A DNA stretch of 64,000 bases from Mesorhabditis belari (GCA_958450365.1 CAUEEP010000127.1:1-64000), one strand, 5' to 3'. Numbered from the stretch's first letter, positions 12,445 through 23,765 are shown. Notes: generated by a model not told the origin, from the letters alone. Program-made: numbers and translations.

Positions 12445-12513
12445 ATGAAAGCTATCGTATTTCTGATGGTTGTGCTCATTCAAGCGCTTTTCTTAGCCAC
12501 CACAATGGCACAA
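12445..12513 (+). CDS. First exon of a possible small secreted peptide
   Basis: Begins with an ATG and encodes MKAIVFLMVVLIQAL, a typical signal-peptide core, ending ALFLATTMAQ before a good donor (GTGAGT). Two downstream in-phase acceptors give only very short tails: at 12754 (eleven codons, ending RVED then stop) and at 12887 (nine codons). About 50 bp upstream the sequence CACTATAAAAAG resembles a TATA box. The similarity in set-up to the peptide gene at 13914 suggests a tandem peptide locus, but the 3' part of this one is not secure. Confidence 0.4.
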
Positions 12514-12779
12514 GTGAGTCAAAGTTACTTAAGTAAAAAAACAATTCACTTTTCTAACTAGCTAGCTAGCTTTCTAACTAGCTTTCTAGCTTTCTAGCTA
12601 GCTTTTGCCCTGGCTTAAACCTGAAACTTGCTTTGATTGTTGCCGTTAAAAAAACTTTAATATAACGGCCTATCGGAGTGTGAGATTTCGGCGTCTAATT
12701 GAAAATGAGGTAACGAAAATGATGCCTTCTTTACAACAACTTCTTTCGGGCAGACGAAATATGTCCTTGTGCAGCGTGT

Positions 12780-12840
12780 AGAGGATTAGAAGTCTATAGA
12801 AGTCTATAGAACTCTATAGAACTCTATAGAAGTCTATAGA
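12780..12840. repeat. Short tandem repeat AGTCTATAGA
   Basis: Six copies of a decamer AGTCTATAGA/ACTCTATAGA. Confidence 0.85.
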
Positions 12841-13213
12841 AGCTATTACAGAGCTTGCTTTCGATATTCTTTTTAAATCCTCACAGAATCAAGAAAAAGT
12901 GGATAGATTGGTTTAAAATTAGGACAAGATTCCACTAGTTTGGAAAGGAGACACATTTTAGAAAACGATCTAAGTAGCATACTAGCCAAACTAATGAAAT
13001 CTATTGTTTTTGTGAGCCAAACTAATGAAATCTCGCAGGAATTTGCTTTAACAACTTGTAGGTATTGCAATAAAGGTAAAGGTAAAGGAAATCTATTGTT
13101 GTTTTTTCTAGATTGTTCCACCCAGCCTCTCGAATCTCGTTTGGGGTTCGCATCAGCATGGATCCTCATGCAATCATCCAAAAGATTATCATTCAACAAC
13201 CACCTCTCCTTGA

Positions 13214-13335
13214 ATCGTTTATCTTCTTTTTCTTTTCTTTTATATTCTTTTATTTCTTTTATATTCTTTTATATTCTTTTATATTCTTTTATATTCTTTT
13301 ATATTCTTTTATATTCTTTTATATTCTTTTACCAT
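13214..13335. repeat. 10-bp TATATTCTTT array
   Basis: About eleven copies of TATATTCTTT. The Phe/Ile/Leu-rich open frames here come from the repeat. Confidence 0.9.
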
Positions 13336-13387
13336 TTTCTTCTTCTTTATCTTTTCTCTTTTGAAAACTTTAGATATTTGTAAAATG

Positions 13388-13755
13388 TAAAAGAATTAAT
13401 GAATTGTAATAGACGTCAACCCTAATGAATTGTAACAAACATAATGAATTGTAATAGAATTAATGAACTGTAACAAACTTAATGAATTGTGACAGACTTA
13501 ATGAATTGTAATAGACGTCAGCCTTAATGAATTGTAACAGACTAAATGGATTGTAACAAACTTAATGAATTGTAACAGACTAAATGGATTGTAATAGACT
13601 TAATGAACTGTAACAGACTTAATGAATTGTAATAGACCTCAACCTTACTGAATTGTAATAGACGTCAGACTTAATGAATTGTGACAGACTTAATGAATTG
13701 TAACAAACATAATGAATTGTAATAGACGTCAGACTTAATGAATTGTAATAGACAA
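13388..13755. repeat. 18-26-bp minisatellite
   Basis: Tandem TAATGAATTGTAATAGAC units, some with an added GTCAGCCT/GTCAACCC segment, directly upstream of the secreted-peptide gene at 13914. Confidence 0.85.
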
Positions 13756-13913
13756 AAATACTCACATGATTTGATTGATCATAGATCTCAGAGAAAAGAA
13801 AAATCGAAAAGTGTTCTCGCTAAACGGAAAAAATGATCCATTTGATTGATAAGAAGAAAAATTAAGATTTGAACACTTAAAGAACTATTTCTCAATATCA
13901 GTTCAATTTCAAA

Positions 13914-16900
13914 ATGTGGATCAAATCGATTTTGATAACTATTATTTTGTTGGTAATAATTGAAGTGATTGATGGTTCGTTTTTACGCTCAAAATCATGC
14001 TCAAAATCATGCTCAAAATCATCTAACGCATCTAACGTAAACGCATCTTTTCTGGTGCATTTAATTCTTTAATTATTATGGGATTTTTTTAAAAGCTTAT
14101 TTAGCATGGGGTCTTGGTGGCTTGCGAGCAATCGGAATTGTTTTGAGGTAATTTTTGAAGACTCGAATTTGTCCTTTTCTTCTTTCCAATCTATTCACTT
14201 TCTCTATCGTTTAATATCCTTTTAAAAGCCACACAAAAGAGACAAAAACTGGATAGATTAAATAAAAAATAGACAAGTTTATGGTAATTTAAGAGAAATT
14301 AAAGAAAAAAAACACTTTTTACAAAAATGCGAGTCTTTTTTTGGCTGAAAATGTTGTTGGTATTAGTAGATTTGTTTCTATTGGGTTGGGGAGAATGAGT
14401 CGGTGCCAAACTTTAAAGGGACTTTTTGCACACATAAAGCCTTCTTTAAATATACGTTTGGTTTCATCAAAAGGATCCACTATTTCTCTACAAAATCACT
14501 TTTGAGAGATTCCACAAAGCTTTTCTTTCGTGGAGTTTATGAACTTCCAAACGCAGCTGGTTAAAATGGCAAAGAGTCCGACTCATCATTTGAACAGTTT
14601 CTTTCGCATAAACCTTCTTTGGTGTTTATATAAAAAAGATAGAGCACATTCAATTACTTAAGTTGCCAAATTTGCAGGAAGATCCCACCAATGGTTTTTT
14701 CTAGATCATAGTTTGTAGTTTTTGTGAAAAAATGGCTTTTTCTTGAGCGGAGGCGCTGTTTGAATTTTCTTTTAAATGTGATTTTGTAGAGAATTAGTTA
14801 ACCATTCTACTCATATCAAACGCATATTATTTGACGAAGTCGAATAGAAGTTTTAGACATTTTTTGATTTTCGGCGCCGACTCATTCTCCCCAACCCAAT
14901 ATAAACTTGTAAAAATCATTCAAAATAATAATTAAGAGTTGGGATCTTTGTTTTCACAATAATTTTTCTTTTTTGTGAAAAAGCCGGTTTTTCGACAATT
15001 TTGCGGGTTTTGAACTTACGCTCTATCTAAATTTCTGTAAATGCATTTCCGTTAGACTTTTTTTAATGAATTCATATATATTAGGGTGAACCAAAAGTTT
15101 TCTATTTTTTTTTATTAAAACTTTCAACATAAATAAAACAACAATGAACGAACTCTAAGCTTCGAAATAAAGACCATTCGAATCTATGACTTGAAGCCAT
15201 CTATCGGCAGGTTGGTCGATCCCGCGGCAGTACCACTCCTTGTTCTTAGAGGCGAAAAACTCGCCGCACCCTTTTTCGACTTCGCCCAGATTGTTGAAGG
15301 CTCGTCCGCGATGGAAGTGTGCCATGGAGCGGAAAAGTTGATAATCGGATGGTGCAAGATCCGGACTGTACGCTTGATGTGAAAGAAGTTCAATTGGGTC
15401 GAGATTTTTGATCTTTTCCTTGGTTTGTCTGGCGGTGTGAGGTTTTGCATTGTCCTGCTGAAGGACTATGCGCTTTCGATTGACCAAAGCGGGATATTTT
15501 TCACTAAGCGCCGCATACATACGGTCAAGTTGGGCGCAGTAGAGGTCTGCGTCGATGGTCCGTCCATTTCGAGCCAGCTCAAAGTGAATCATGCCTTTGA
15601 AATTTCACCAAACACACAATAATGCCTTCCTTGAGAATCAATCACGTTTTGCTACCGGTTCCGCTACTTGCCCGGGATTCAACCACTGAATTTGCTTGTC
15701 TCGATTCCTAAAATAGACCCACTTTTCATCACAAGTCACAATTCGGCGAATAAAGCGGTCATCGTGCGGATTTTCCAGCAGTTTTCGGCAAGTGTCTACA
15801 CGATTTTGAGCTTGATTTTCCGTTAAATCATGTGGCGCTTCTCGGCAGCTTTTGTTGATCTTTCCAAGGGCATGAAGGTGCCGGATAACTGATGTTTGAG
15901 GAATATCCAGTTCAGCGGAGAGCCTGCGAGTGCTGGTTAATGGATTAGCTTCAACAGCGTTGCGTAGAGCTTCAGAATCCACAGTACTTGGCCGACCCAA
16001 ACGTAGCTGATCTTCGAGACCAAGTTCGCCGTTCTTAAATTTTCGATACCAGTATTGTTGGAGGTCATTCCTTCACCTTCCACTTGGCATATTTTTTGAC
16101 CGCTTCAGTTGCATTGAACCCTTGTTTCCAATAATGGCGCAAAAGTACCCGAATTTCGAATTTTTCCATCTCTTTCCTACAAAGTAAAAAGTTAAAAATA
16201 AATAGTTAAACACACGATAACTTAGTAAAATATGAAAGAGCAGATCAAATACTACAAAATAAATGTGGCACGTATATATAAAACGAATTTATTAGCTTTA
16301 AAAAATAGTTCAAACTTAAAGAGAAAAAAAATAGGAAACTTTTGGTTCACCCTAATAGTTATTCTTTTTTTAAAATCTTCAATTTTGGGAAGCTAACTCT
16401 ATTTTGATCACACTAAACTTGTCCCTGAAGTGACTCGATTCCTTTTTTGGTCACTCGCATTTCACCCTCGAAATTTCTTCAATGGTTCGATCAATTGAAA
16501 CACGTTGTCTCTACAGATTTGGTTCCTTTTCGGTAGAGATTTGGTTCCTCTTAGGTACAGATTTGGTTCCTTTTCGGTACAGATTTGGTTCCTTTTCTCT
16601 ACAGATTTGGTTCCTTTTCTTCTCTACAGATAGCCTATTTTGTAGAGGAGATTTACAGCTTTCAAATAGTTTATCGATACCAGATTTATCGATATCAGGG
16701 TTCTATTGTTGGAATGTCGAAATGTTGAATGTTATAAAAATGTTGAAATCCGCATTTCTTATGCATGTACCTAATATTCCCAGTTGACTTTGGATGGTTA
16801 ATTTATGAGTGTATGAGTACTCAAATTAATTTAAAGATTAGTGCAATGAAAGTCGACGATCAAAGGGTTGAATGAGGAAAAATTTGAATGATTTAGGGCG

Positions 16901-17281
16901 GGTCGATTGGGTATGAGGGGACGCGGCGGTGGAATGTGGGGAAATCCGTATGGACGAATGGGCGGAATGGGATATAATCCTTGGGGAAACGGTAGTTTTC
17001 TAGTAGCTAGTTTTCATTTACAATTCTAAAACTAGCTACTAGATAAATGTAATACTGTACCTAGATCCCACTTAGTAAAATAGATATTTTCCCGCAAAGC
17101 AAAAGATTTTCAAACTCATTCGTTAAATATCTTTTGAGGACGAAGTAAAATAAAATAAGAAATAAAATAAGAAATAAAATAAGAAATAAAATTGGTTTTA
17201 AATTCGGATTTAAAAGAAACAAAATGTTTATTTCCAGGCGGTGGAATGAGCTCATATTATGGCCAAGGATGGGGACGATAA
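13914..17281 (+). CDS. Gly/Met/Trp/Tyr-rich secreted peptide
   Basis: Four exons, 13914-13974, 14105-14147, 16897-16991 and 17238-17281, all in phase, give an 80-residue protein ending in TAA. The first 20 residues form a signal peptide (MWIKSILITIILLVIIEVID). The mature part is rich in glycine and aromatic residues (RGRGGGMW, GNPYGRMGGMG, YYGQGWGR). Its make-up resembles the Gly/Tyr-rich NLP and caenacin-type peptides of nematodes, several of which are epidermal and infection-induced (family knowledge; assignment is inference). Intron 2 is 2.75 kb because it holds a 519-bp MITE and a whole mariner element; the other introns are 130 and 246 bp. The downstream AT-rich stretch is the likely 3' end. 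Confidence 0.75.
14381..14899. mobile_element. 519-bp MITE, TA target duplication, TTGGGTTGGGG termini
   Basis: Inverted termini TTGGGTTGGGGAGAATGAGT and its complement, flanked by TA on each side (14379-14380 and 14900-14901). No coding capacity. Lies in intron 2 of the secreted-peptide gene. The termini match those of the element at 45807-46286. Confidence 0.85.
15081..16355. mobile_element. Full-length mariner element (1275 bp)
   Basis: Nearly perfect inverted termini (TTAGGGTGAACCAAAAGT at both ends; the first mismatch is at about position 20), flanked by the TA duplication at 15079-15080 and 16356-16357. The length fits mariner elements (about 1.3 kb). It carries a broken transposase on the minus strand. 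It sits in intron 2 of the secreted-peptide gene, in the opposite orientation to it. Confidence 0.95.
15155..16169 (-). pseudogene. mariner transposase (DD34D), broken
   Basis: Reads from MEKFEIRVLLRHYWKQGF to a stop at 15155. The N-terminal HTH half, linker motif and catalytic core are present: TCDEKWVYFRN (first Asp), QQDNAKPHTA (second Asp) and YSPDLAPSDY (third Asp), the DD34D arrangement of mariner. A frameshift lies near 16075-16090, and two in-frame TGA codons lie at about 15600-15640, one of them where a tryptophan is expected. The protein is therefore not made intact, although the termini are well kept. Confidence 0.93.
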
Positions 17282-17599
17282 AGAGGAAAAAAATTTTCAT
17301 CTCAACAAAATCATTTCATTTTTTTAAATTCCTTCAACAAAACTGTTTTAAATGTTAATTTTTAAAAGTTTATCAAAAAAAAACAGCTAAAAAAACATCA
17401 AAAAAACATATCAAAATCTGTATTCCGTTTTATTTTGAACAGAAAACACAAAAATTTATAACAACAAAAGGACAATAATCGGTGTTGTCTTTGCCATCAA
17501 AAAAACATTACGTAGATTTAAAAACTATATTCTCTACTGTAAAGGGCTACTGTAAAGTCCCGTTGGATAGAATTAGATAAAAAGATTACAAGATTACGT

Positions 17600-18760
17600 C
17601 AGAACACGGTAGCACATGTCATGTCAATGGCCGCATTGCTGCTCAAAATCGATAAGCTCAAACCGGCACTCTTGAAGAGATTGCTAAAATCTTTTGTAAC
17701 GATAATGAATCCTGATTCACTTGTCGGGTGCTCGAAAAGTATCGCAACGCGGGTCGAAATATGAGCTCTTTTCCACCAATTGAATTCGATACACGTCCAA
17801 TTAATCAATGAAACAATCCAAAGTATCAAATTCCAACAGGCAAACACCGCGGTGGATGAGTTCTCGTTTGGGGTTGGTTACCCTCTATTATCAACTGAGC
17901 TGATTTGAATTTAGATTGTTTTTTACGATATGGTGTCGGTCCACTTGTCAGAATCAATGGTATTATGGATGCAGCTGCTTATGAAAACATCTTGAAGACC
18001 CATATACTTCCACATAGCAGAAACAACTTGACCAACGACTTCACTTTCATGCACGATAACGATCCGAAGCATACGGCCCAACGTGTTAAGCAATAGTTCC
18101 AACAAAAAAAACGTCGATGTGCTTCAATGGCCAGCTCAAGGCTCAAAGTCGGCTCAAGGCTCAAAGCCCTGAGCTGACTCCAATAGAGCATCTTTGGGAG
18201 CATTTGGATCGACAAATCCGTACCAGAAACTTCACAAAAACATCAAAACTCATGAAGGCGCTTGAGTCGCGACTCGGCTTCAATTAAGATGCCGTTGATT
18301 TACATTCGTGAAATTTACATTCTAAATGCTAGTGTTAAGATCAATCAGGATGTGTATTTGAATGTTCTCAAAAACGATTTACTTTCATGAGCAAAGTCTC
18401 ACGCACGCCATTGGGCGTTTGATATTGGACGTCAGCGGTGCAAATCCGCGCGAAAATACGATCACCCTTAAATTTCTTCAGGGTCAATGCTATGCAAAAA
18501 AATTCCCTGAATCCGAATCTAAAAGAATTTTTAGAATTCATTTGACAGGTTTTTTTAAATCGAAAAGATCGCTATGGAATCTTGGTTCGTGAAGTTTACA
18601 TGAGTCGGCGCCAATATTCAACGATCGCCAATCTCAAAGTTGCTATGCGCCTCGCTTGAAACAATTTGGACCCCATTGTCTTACAAAAACTCGTTTCCTC
18701 GATGCCAATGATTACGCTTGAGGGGAAGCGAAAAGGATCCTTATAAACTCGAGGCTCGGC
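17600..18760 (+). pseudogene. Tc1-like transposase relics
   Basis: Scattered coding pieces in shifted frames. The block at 17900-18100 encodes PLVRINGIMDAAAYENIL and FMHDNDPKHTAQRVK (the second catalytic Asp region). The next, at about 18105-18290, encodes VDVLQWPA, PIEHLWEHLDRQI and SKLMKALESRL, with an internal repeat of GGCTCAAAG. A third, at about 18640-18740, encodes NNLDPIVLQKLVSSMP, the Tc1 C-terminus. Many stops and shifts; no clear terminal repeats found. Region 18300-18640 between the pieces is not recognised. Confidence 0.75.
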
Positions 18761-18974
18761 CAGTAGTTAACAATAATATTAGTATTCACCCAAATTTGCA
18801 ACGCATCTTTCTCGAAAACCAAGGGGTTTAGGCAAAAATAAAATACAGAATCGGGTTCCCCATGTCCCAAATTCCTTTTCTACCACTACGTCGATCCAAT
18901 TCTTTACCTTAAATTTGGATAATTCCCTTGTTAGGCTTAGACTAAACTAGCTACTAGACTAGACTAGCTTAGAC

Positions 18975-19095
18975 TAAACGCGTCCTTTCTAGCGCACTGA
19001 ATTCTTCAGTTTTCTCAAATTCTCAGTTTTCTCAAAGAAAATCGTGAAAAATCAAGAATTCAGTGCACAAGAAAGAATGCGTTTACAAAATTGAG
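18975..19095. repeat. About 120-bp hairpin repeat (GTGCACTGAATTC family)
   Basis: Inverted arms run from AAACGCGTCCTTTCTAGCGC to the complementary end (AGAAAGAATGCGTTTAC), with GAATTC near the tip. Related copies or half-copies occur at about 1350-1390, 11040-11230, 25395-25535, 35810-35890, 39015-39065, 57160-57310 and 58640-58700, often followed by TTGAGCACAAAGTAC. Confidence 0.75.
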
Positions 19096-19509
19096 CAAAA
19101 AGAATACTTAACAACAACCAAATCTTACATTTCTAATCATTTTTTTTAGAATGAATCAAACTAAGTGCAAGTTTTTCAGCTCAATTATTGTTTTTCTAAA
19201 TTTATTTACTTTTCTTGTTGTGTTCAGAGTTAAGATTTCGTTTGTTCAGCTTTTTTGTGAAATTTTATTATTTGCAAACAAAAACATTCAAGAATGAGTA
19301 TAAAAAGCTCTCAAATTCAGTAAACGAAAATCAAATTTCCTTAAATATTTCATGATGACCAGTTGTCGAAAGCTTTTGATCACTTTATTTGTAAGTTTTT
19401 AGCATTGCTTTTAGCTTTTGCAGCTTTAGATCTAAAGCTTTTTGAGTGGCTACGGTAAGAGCTTGGCTCTTGTGTAGTTTCGGGGTGTTTTGAACGGATC
19501 GTCACATTT

Positions 19510-19818
19510 TGAAGGCCTATAACTTTGTCTAGAGATAATATTATTCATAACTTTTTTATATCATTGAATAGAGGACGATTTAGGCTTTCAAATCATACTA
19601 AATAGAGCTTGACTGGACTTATCATTCCCAGGAAAACAAGGCGACAAGACACTAGAGTTGGATCGACCTCGTTTGTCAAGAGTTGGCTTGAATTCCCCGA
19701 CTGGATTATCCAAACAAGCTGTATTTAGTATCATTTGAAAGTCTGAAATATCCTCTTTCGAATGAGATAAAAAGTTAGCAAAAATATAATCTCTAGACAA
19801 AGTTATAGGCCTTCAAAG
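19510..19818. mobile_element. About 310-bp MITE, TATAACTTTGTCTAGAG family
   Basis: Inverted arms begin GGCCTATAACTTTGTCTAGA and close with the complement. The same family recurs at 22398-22706, 22765-22872 (one arm only) and 38435-38748. Confidence 0.8.
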
Positions 19819-19935
19819 CGTCATGACCAGTTCACGATACCCGGATCCTTTCAAAATACTCAGAATCTAGGCTAGAAACTGAAAGAGCTAAAAATCTGAG
19901 TAAAGCATAAAGCTCTATCCTTCGGCAATGGCACC

Positions 19936-20010
19936 CGTGTCGGTGTAGCTCGTTGGCAAAGCGTTGGCCTTGTAAGCGAGAGATCGCGGGTTCGAATCCC
20001 GGCGCCGTAT
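19936..20010 (+). tRNA. Probable tRNA-Thr(TGT) or near-intact pseudogene
   Basis: The A box (TGTAGCTCGTTGGC) and an ideal B box (GGTTCGAATCC) are present. The anticodon loop CTTGTAA places TGT at positions 34-36. The T-stem has four clean pairs, while the acceptor stem pairs at only about five of seven positions and the D-stem at three of four. This is the best tRNA candidate in the window, but the acceptor mismatches leave open a recent pseudogene. Confidence 0.5.
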
Positions 20011-20623
20011 TCTCAGCCATCAAAAGGATCGGCGTATTTCGTTTTCACATAAAGGGTGTGATCTGGTTAGGCAAAATAAATCAGTAGTGATCTAGCCTGG
20101 CAACTGGGTAACCTGTTCCAACTGGACTAGGGCCAAGCCAGATTTGGCTACTGTCTCGCCAAGACAATGACCTTTAGCCTGTCTGAAATCACCTCAACTA
20201 GAGTCAGAAAAGGCCAGGAATCGAATTGATGGAAAATAGAGCAAAACCTGAGTCGATTCGTTCTGAACTGAGCTTTGACCCAGTATTGATCAAGATTAAA
20301 CCAGGCATACCAAGTTAGATCAAATCTAAGTCAAACTGCCAAGTTAGATCCACAAAACTACCTGCCAACCAGTTTGGCCAAGAGCTGACAGTTTTATCTA
20401 TCAGATCTGCGATCAGCTTCAAGACAAACTCAGCTCAGATAAGCTAAGATAACTGAGCTCTCCTAGATTGGCAAAATCTCAAAATCTTGCAAAAATTAAT
20501 AACCTTAATCAGTAACCTTAATCAAAGACTAAATGCTTTCTTTAGTGTCTCTTCAGTGTCACCGATTGCCAGCAAATCTCTCCAATCTCTCCCCAACAAT
20601 CTGATTATCAACTAGATGAAGCA

Positions 20624-23600
20624 ATGCTGCTCTCAATTCTCGTAACAATCGAAATTCTTCTAAATTTTTGAAACTTTCAGTCTCATTTTCAAATGATCGG
20701 TGCCACAAGCTCGTGGGTTTTCAACTCAACAGTTTACATGATGATGACAAATCAATGCATTGATGGAAATGTAAAAATTAATATAGAATCTTTTATCTAC
20801 ACTACTGGACAATGGAATATCATATTTGCAAAAAAAGATCGTCACTTTCGCGCGTCTGTAACTCCCTTGTCTTCACCGTATTTCTAAATATTAATTTTAC
20901 CATTGTGTAGCCCTTGAAAAGAGCTTTCAGAAAATGAATAACACTAATAGTTTAAACTCAAAGACAATGGAGTTACAGACGCGGGAAAGTGACGATCGTT
21001 TTTCAAATATGTTTTCAAATATGTTTTCAAATATATTTCATTGTCCAGTACTGTAACAATTTTATAGTACTTATTCTCTATTTTTTTTACTAACTTTTTA
21101 TATTAGAAAGTTAATTTCAAGCTACCGTTAATCCCTGGGGACGGTAATTCGATTCTTTCTATTCAAAAAGTGAACTCTTAAGTGCGCCAGAGGGCTTGCG
21201 TTTATTCGAGCATAAAGTAGAAAATGAAGAGCAGCAAAGGTTCAGATGTGCATCGGGGTTTGTGCGGGCGCCGGTCTACAAATGCCTTCAATCCATTCAC
21301 CGCTTGAGAACCAACAACTACAACGTAAGCTCATTGATGAGTAGTTAAAGTAAACTTAAGGAATTAAACTAAACTTAAGGAATTAAAGTAAACTTAAGCA
21401 ATTAAAGTAAACTTAAGCAATTAAACTTAAGCAATTAAAGTAAACTTAAGGAATTAAAGAAAACATAAGGAATTAAAGTAAACTGAAGCAATTAACTAAA
21501 CTTAAGCAAACTAAGCTTAAGGAATTAAACTTAACTTAAGCAATTAAACTAAACTTAAACAATTAACCCAAACTTAACCAATTAAACTAAGCTTAAGGAA
21601 TTAAGTAATTAAGCAGTAAACTTAAGCAATTAAGCTGCACTGTGTAAAGTGCAGCTTAATTGCTTGTGCACTGTGTGTCTTGTAAACTTGTCTTCATCGG
21701 AGATAGTGCAAAAAATGAAAGCATTTTCTAAAACCTTTCATTTTTCACAACTTTTATTTCGTAAAGGCTTCTCTAAATCCCAGATCTCAGATCTCAGATC
21801 CCTGAATCCCAAAGTGAAAACAGATCATATTAAGTAAGTTTTGATGGCATTACTCAAAAATTTTTGAACTTAAACTGCGTAGATTATGCTTATTAACATA
21901 ATAAATTCAATTTCAACAAGCTTTTGACAAGATTACTGTCAAAAATCTCATAAATAAGTAGCATGCCGAGCGCTACTCGACCACGAGATAGTGATACTCG
22001 ACTCTCAACTTTAGCAAGCTATATAAAAAAGTTGAATGGTTGAATCGTTTAGTTAATTGGCAGGGTTAAAGGATAGACATTTAAGATTTATTTGCAGTAA
22101 AACCCAGAATGATTGGTTTAATTTTGACCAATCTAGGCTCGTAATTGTGGAGCATCATGTAGCTTTTTAGAGGTGATGTTGCCAAGGTCGAGTTGCTCTC
22201 AATTAGCGCATCTTGGCGTCACGTGGCTTCCCCCAAATCGACAAGAGTTCTGGAGGTTGCAGAAGAAAAGCTTTTCCTTAAAAATGAAACTTTCAGAGAT
22301 GGTACAAATTACGATTACTCGAATTGGTCCCGCTTGCAACCGGGTTTCCATGATGGATGGGGAAACACAGAGAATTGCGCTAATGTGGGTTTGATGGCTT
22401 TGATGGTCTATAACTTTACATAGAGATAATATTATTCATAACTTTTTATATCATTGAATAGAGGACGATTCAGGCTTTCAAATGATACCAAATAAAGCTT
22501 GATTGGATAAACCGATCCAGAGAAATTCAAGCCAACTCTAGACAAACTAGACTGATCCAACTCGGATGCCGTATGCTTAGTTTTCATGCGAATAGATAAT
22601 CCAATCAAACTCTATTTAGTATCATTTAAAAGCCTGAATTGTCCTCTATCCAATGATATAAAAAGTTAACAATAATGTTATCTCTGTGTAAAGTTATAGA
22701 CCATCAAAGCCATCAAAGAAATTTTGATCATCAAAGAAGTTTTGAAGAAGTCGCCAAGCTTTGATGGGATATAACTTTGTCTAGAGATAATATTATTCAT
22801 AACTTTTTATATCATTGGATAGAGGACAATTCAGGCTTTCAAATGATACTAAATAGAGCTTGATTGGATTATCCAGAATTGCGCTAATGTGGATTTAAGG
22901 GAAAACATTTCTAAACTACAACAAACATACAACAAACATACAACATTGATTGTCAACTAAACAATAAGCGAATTTTGTAGATGTTACAAGACGGCACGTG
23001 GAATGATATAAACTGTTCGGTGCCCGGCTTGGCCACCGCTGTTGCGCCGTGTGTGTGCACATTTCGAAATAATTTCCTATGAAATAAAAATCTGAAAGCT
23101 TTTATAATGCACTGATTAGAGTAAACAATGGAAATATTTCAATTAAAAGATTTCACAATACTTATTGTAAAGTTAATAGAGCGAATTCGAGCGGTTAAAC
23201 ATCAAAATAAAAGAAAAACAAGGGGAAGGGATCGAACCCGAGTAAAGACTTGAAAGCTTGTTTTGGAAACAAGACGCCTATCCACTACACCACGAGACCA
23301 CGTCGCGGGACGGTGAAAGAAGTGACTGAAGTCATTGAGGTGCTGTTTTTAACCTGGGAAATGTCGCCGCCTAATCGCAGTTGAACTTATCACCTCTTTC
23401 AACCGAGGCAGTCAAGTATCCGCCATGGCCTAGTGGCTAAGACCCTTGTCTCTTGTTCAGTGGGTCGAAGGTTCAGTCCCATTCCTAGGTTTTGATTTTT
23501 TTTCCTCGTATATGAGCTTTTCTCTACATTTAGGGCTACTTGTGTATTGTATTTATTTGTAGTACATTATTCGTGTGAATAAATGTCCAGTGGCCAGTGC

Positions 23601-23765
23601 CAGTAACCAGTGTCTTTACCAGTTTTCTATCAAAATATCGCGTACTTTCAGATGCTCAAAGATGGCACATGGAACGACGTGTCGTGCTCGGTTCCCGGTT
23701 TGGCTCCAACACTTGCCCCATGTGTTTGCATCTTCAGAAATCCTCTCCAAATACAAGGGAAATAA
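20624..23765 (+). CDS. C-type lectin domain protein with two alternative last exons
   Basis: Exons: 20624-20641, 20681-20770, 21246-21324 (QMPSIHSPLENQQLQ), 22171-22255 (ends QEFWR), 22297-22384 (DGTNYDYSNW, WGNTENCAN), then one of two last exons. Last exon A is 22981-23082 (MLQDGTWNDINCSVPG, stop) and B is 23652-23765 (MLKDGTWNDVSCSVPG, stop). All junctions keep phase and several introns are about 40 nt. The signature of a C-type lectin-like domain is clear: the SIHS..EN helix, DGT..DY.NW, and ENC followed by DGTWND.C. Such secreted lectins form large families in nematodes and are often linked to immunity (family knowledge). Each last exon overlaps or abuts an AATAAA signal. The first two exons (MLLSIL, SHFQMIGATSS) are less certain; no clean signal peptide is seen. 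An alternative first exon is at 19352-19390 (MMTSCRKLLITLF). Predicted length is 153 or 157 residues. Confidence 0.8.
20800..21053. mobile_element. 254-bp MITE, ACTGGACAATG family
   Basis: Inverted termini CACTACTGGACAATGGAATA and complement (TTGTCCAGTACTG), flanked by TA. It is a short relative of the 841-bp element at 29038-29878, sharing the GATCGTCACTTTCGCG and TCTGTAACT blocks. It lies in an intron of the C-type lectin gene. Confidence 0.85.
21350..21645. repeat. 16-18-bp AT-rich minisatellite
   Basis: Imperfect tandem AATTAAAGTAAACTTAAG units in a C-type lectin intron. Confidence 0.85.
22398..22706. mobile_element. MITE, TATAACTTT family, plus a single arm
   Basis: Complete foldback copy of the family at 19510, bounded by GGCTTTGATGGTCTATAACT and its complement. 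A further arm lies at 22765-22872. Both are in the intron before last exon A of the lectin gene. Confidence 0.8.
23226..23303 (-). other. tRNA-like sequence, Trp(CCA)-like anticodon
   Basis: Minus-strand A box (TGGTGTAGTGGATAGG) and B box (GGGTTCGATCC). A 5-bp anticodon stem frames a loop reading TTCCAAA. The acceptor arms do not pair, so a pseudogene or tRNA-derived repeat is likely. It lies between the two alternative lectin last exons. Confidence 0.4.
23424..23492 (+). other. tRNA-like sequence
   Basis: A box TGGCCTAGTGGCTAAGA and B-box-like AGGTTCAGTCCC. The stems are poor. It lies about 120 bp from the previous tRNA-like sequence, on the opposite strand. Confidence 0.35.

Noticed and set aside
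18362..18592. 76-codon frame between Tc1 relics
   Set aside because: Does not align with the Tc1 pieces on either side or any known family; probably degraded transposon or spacer.
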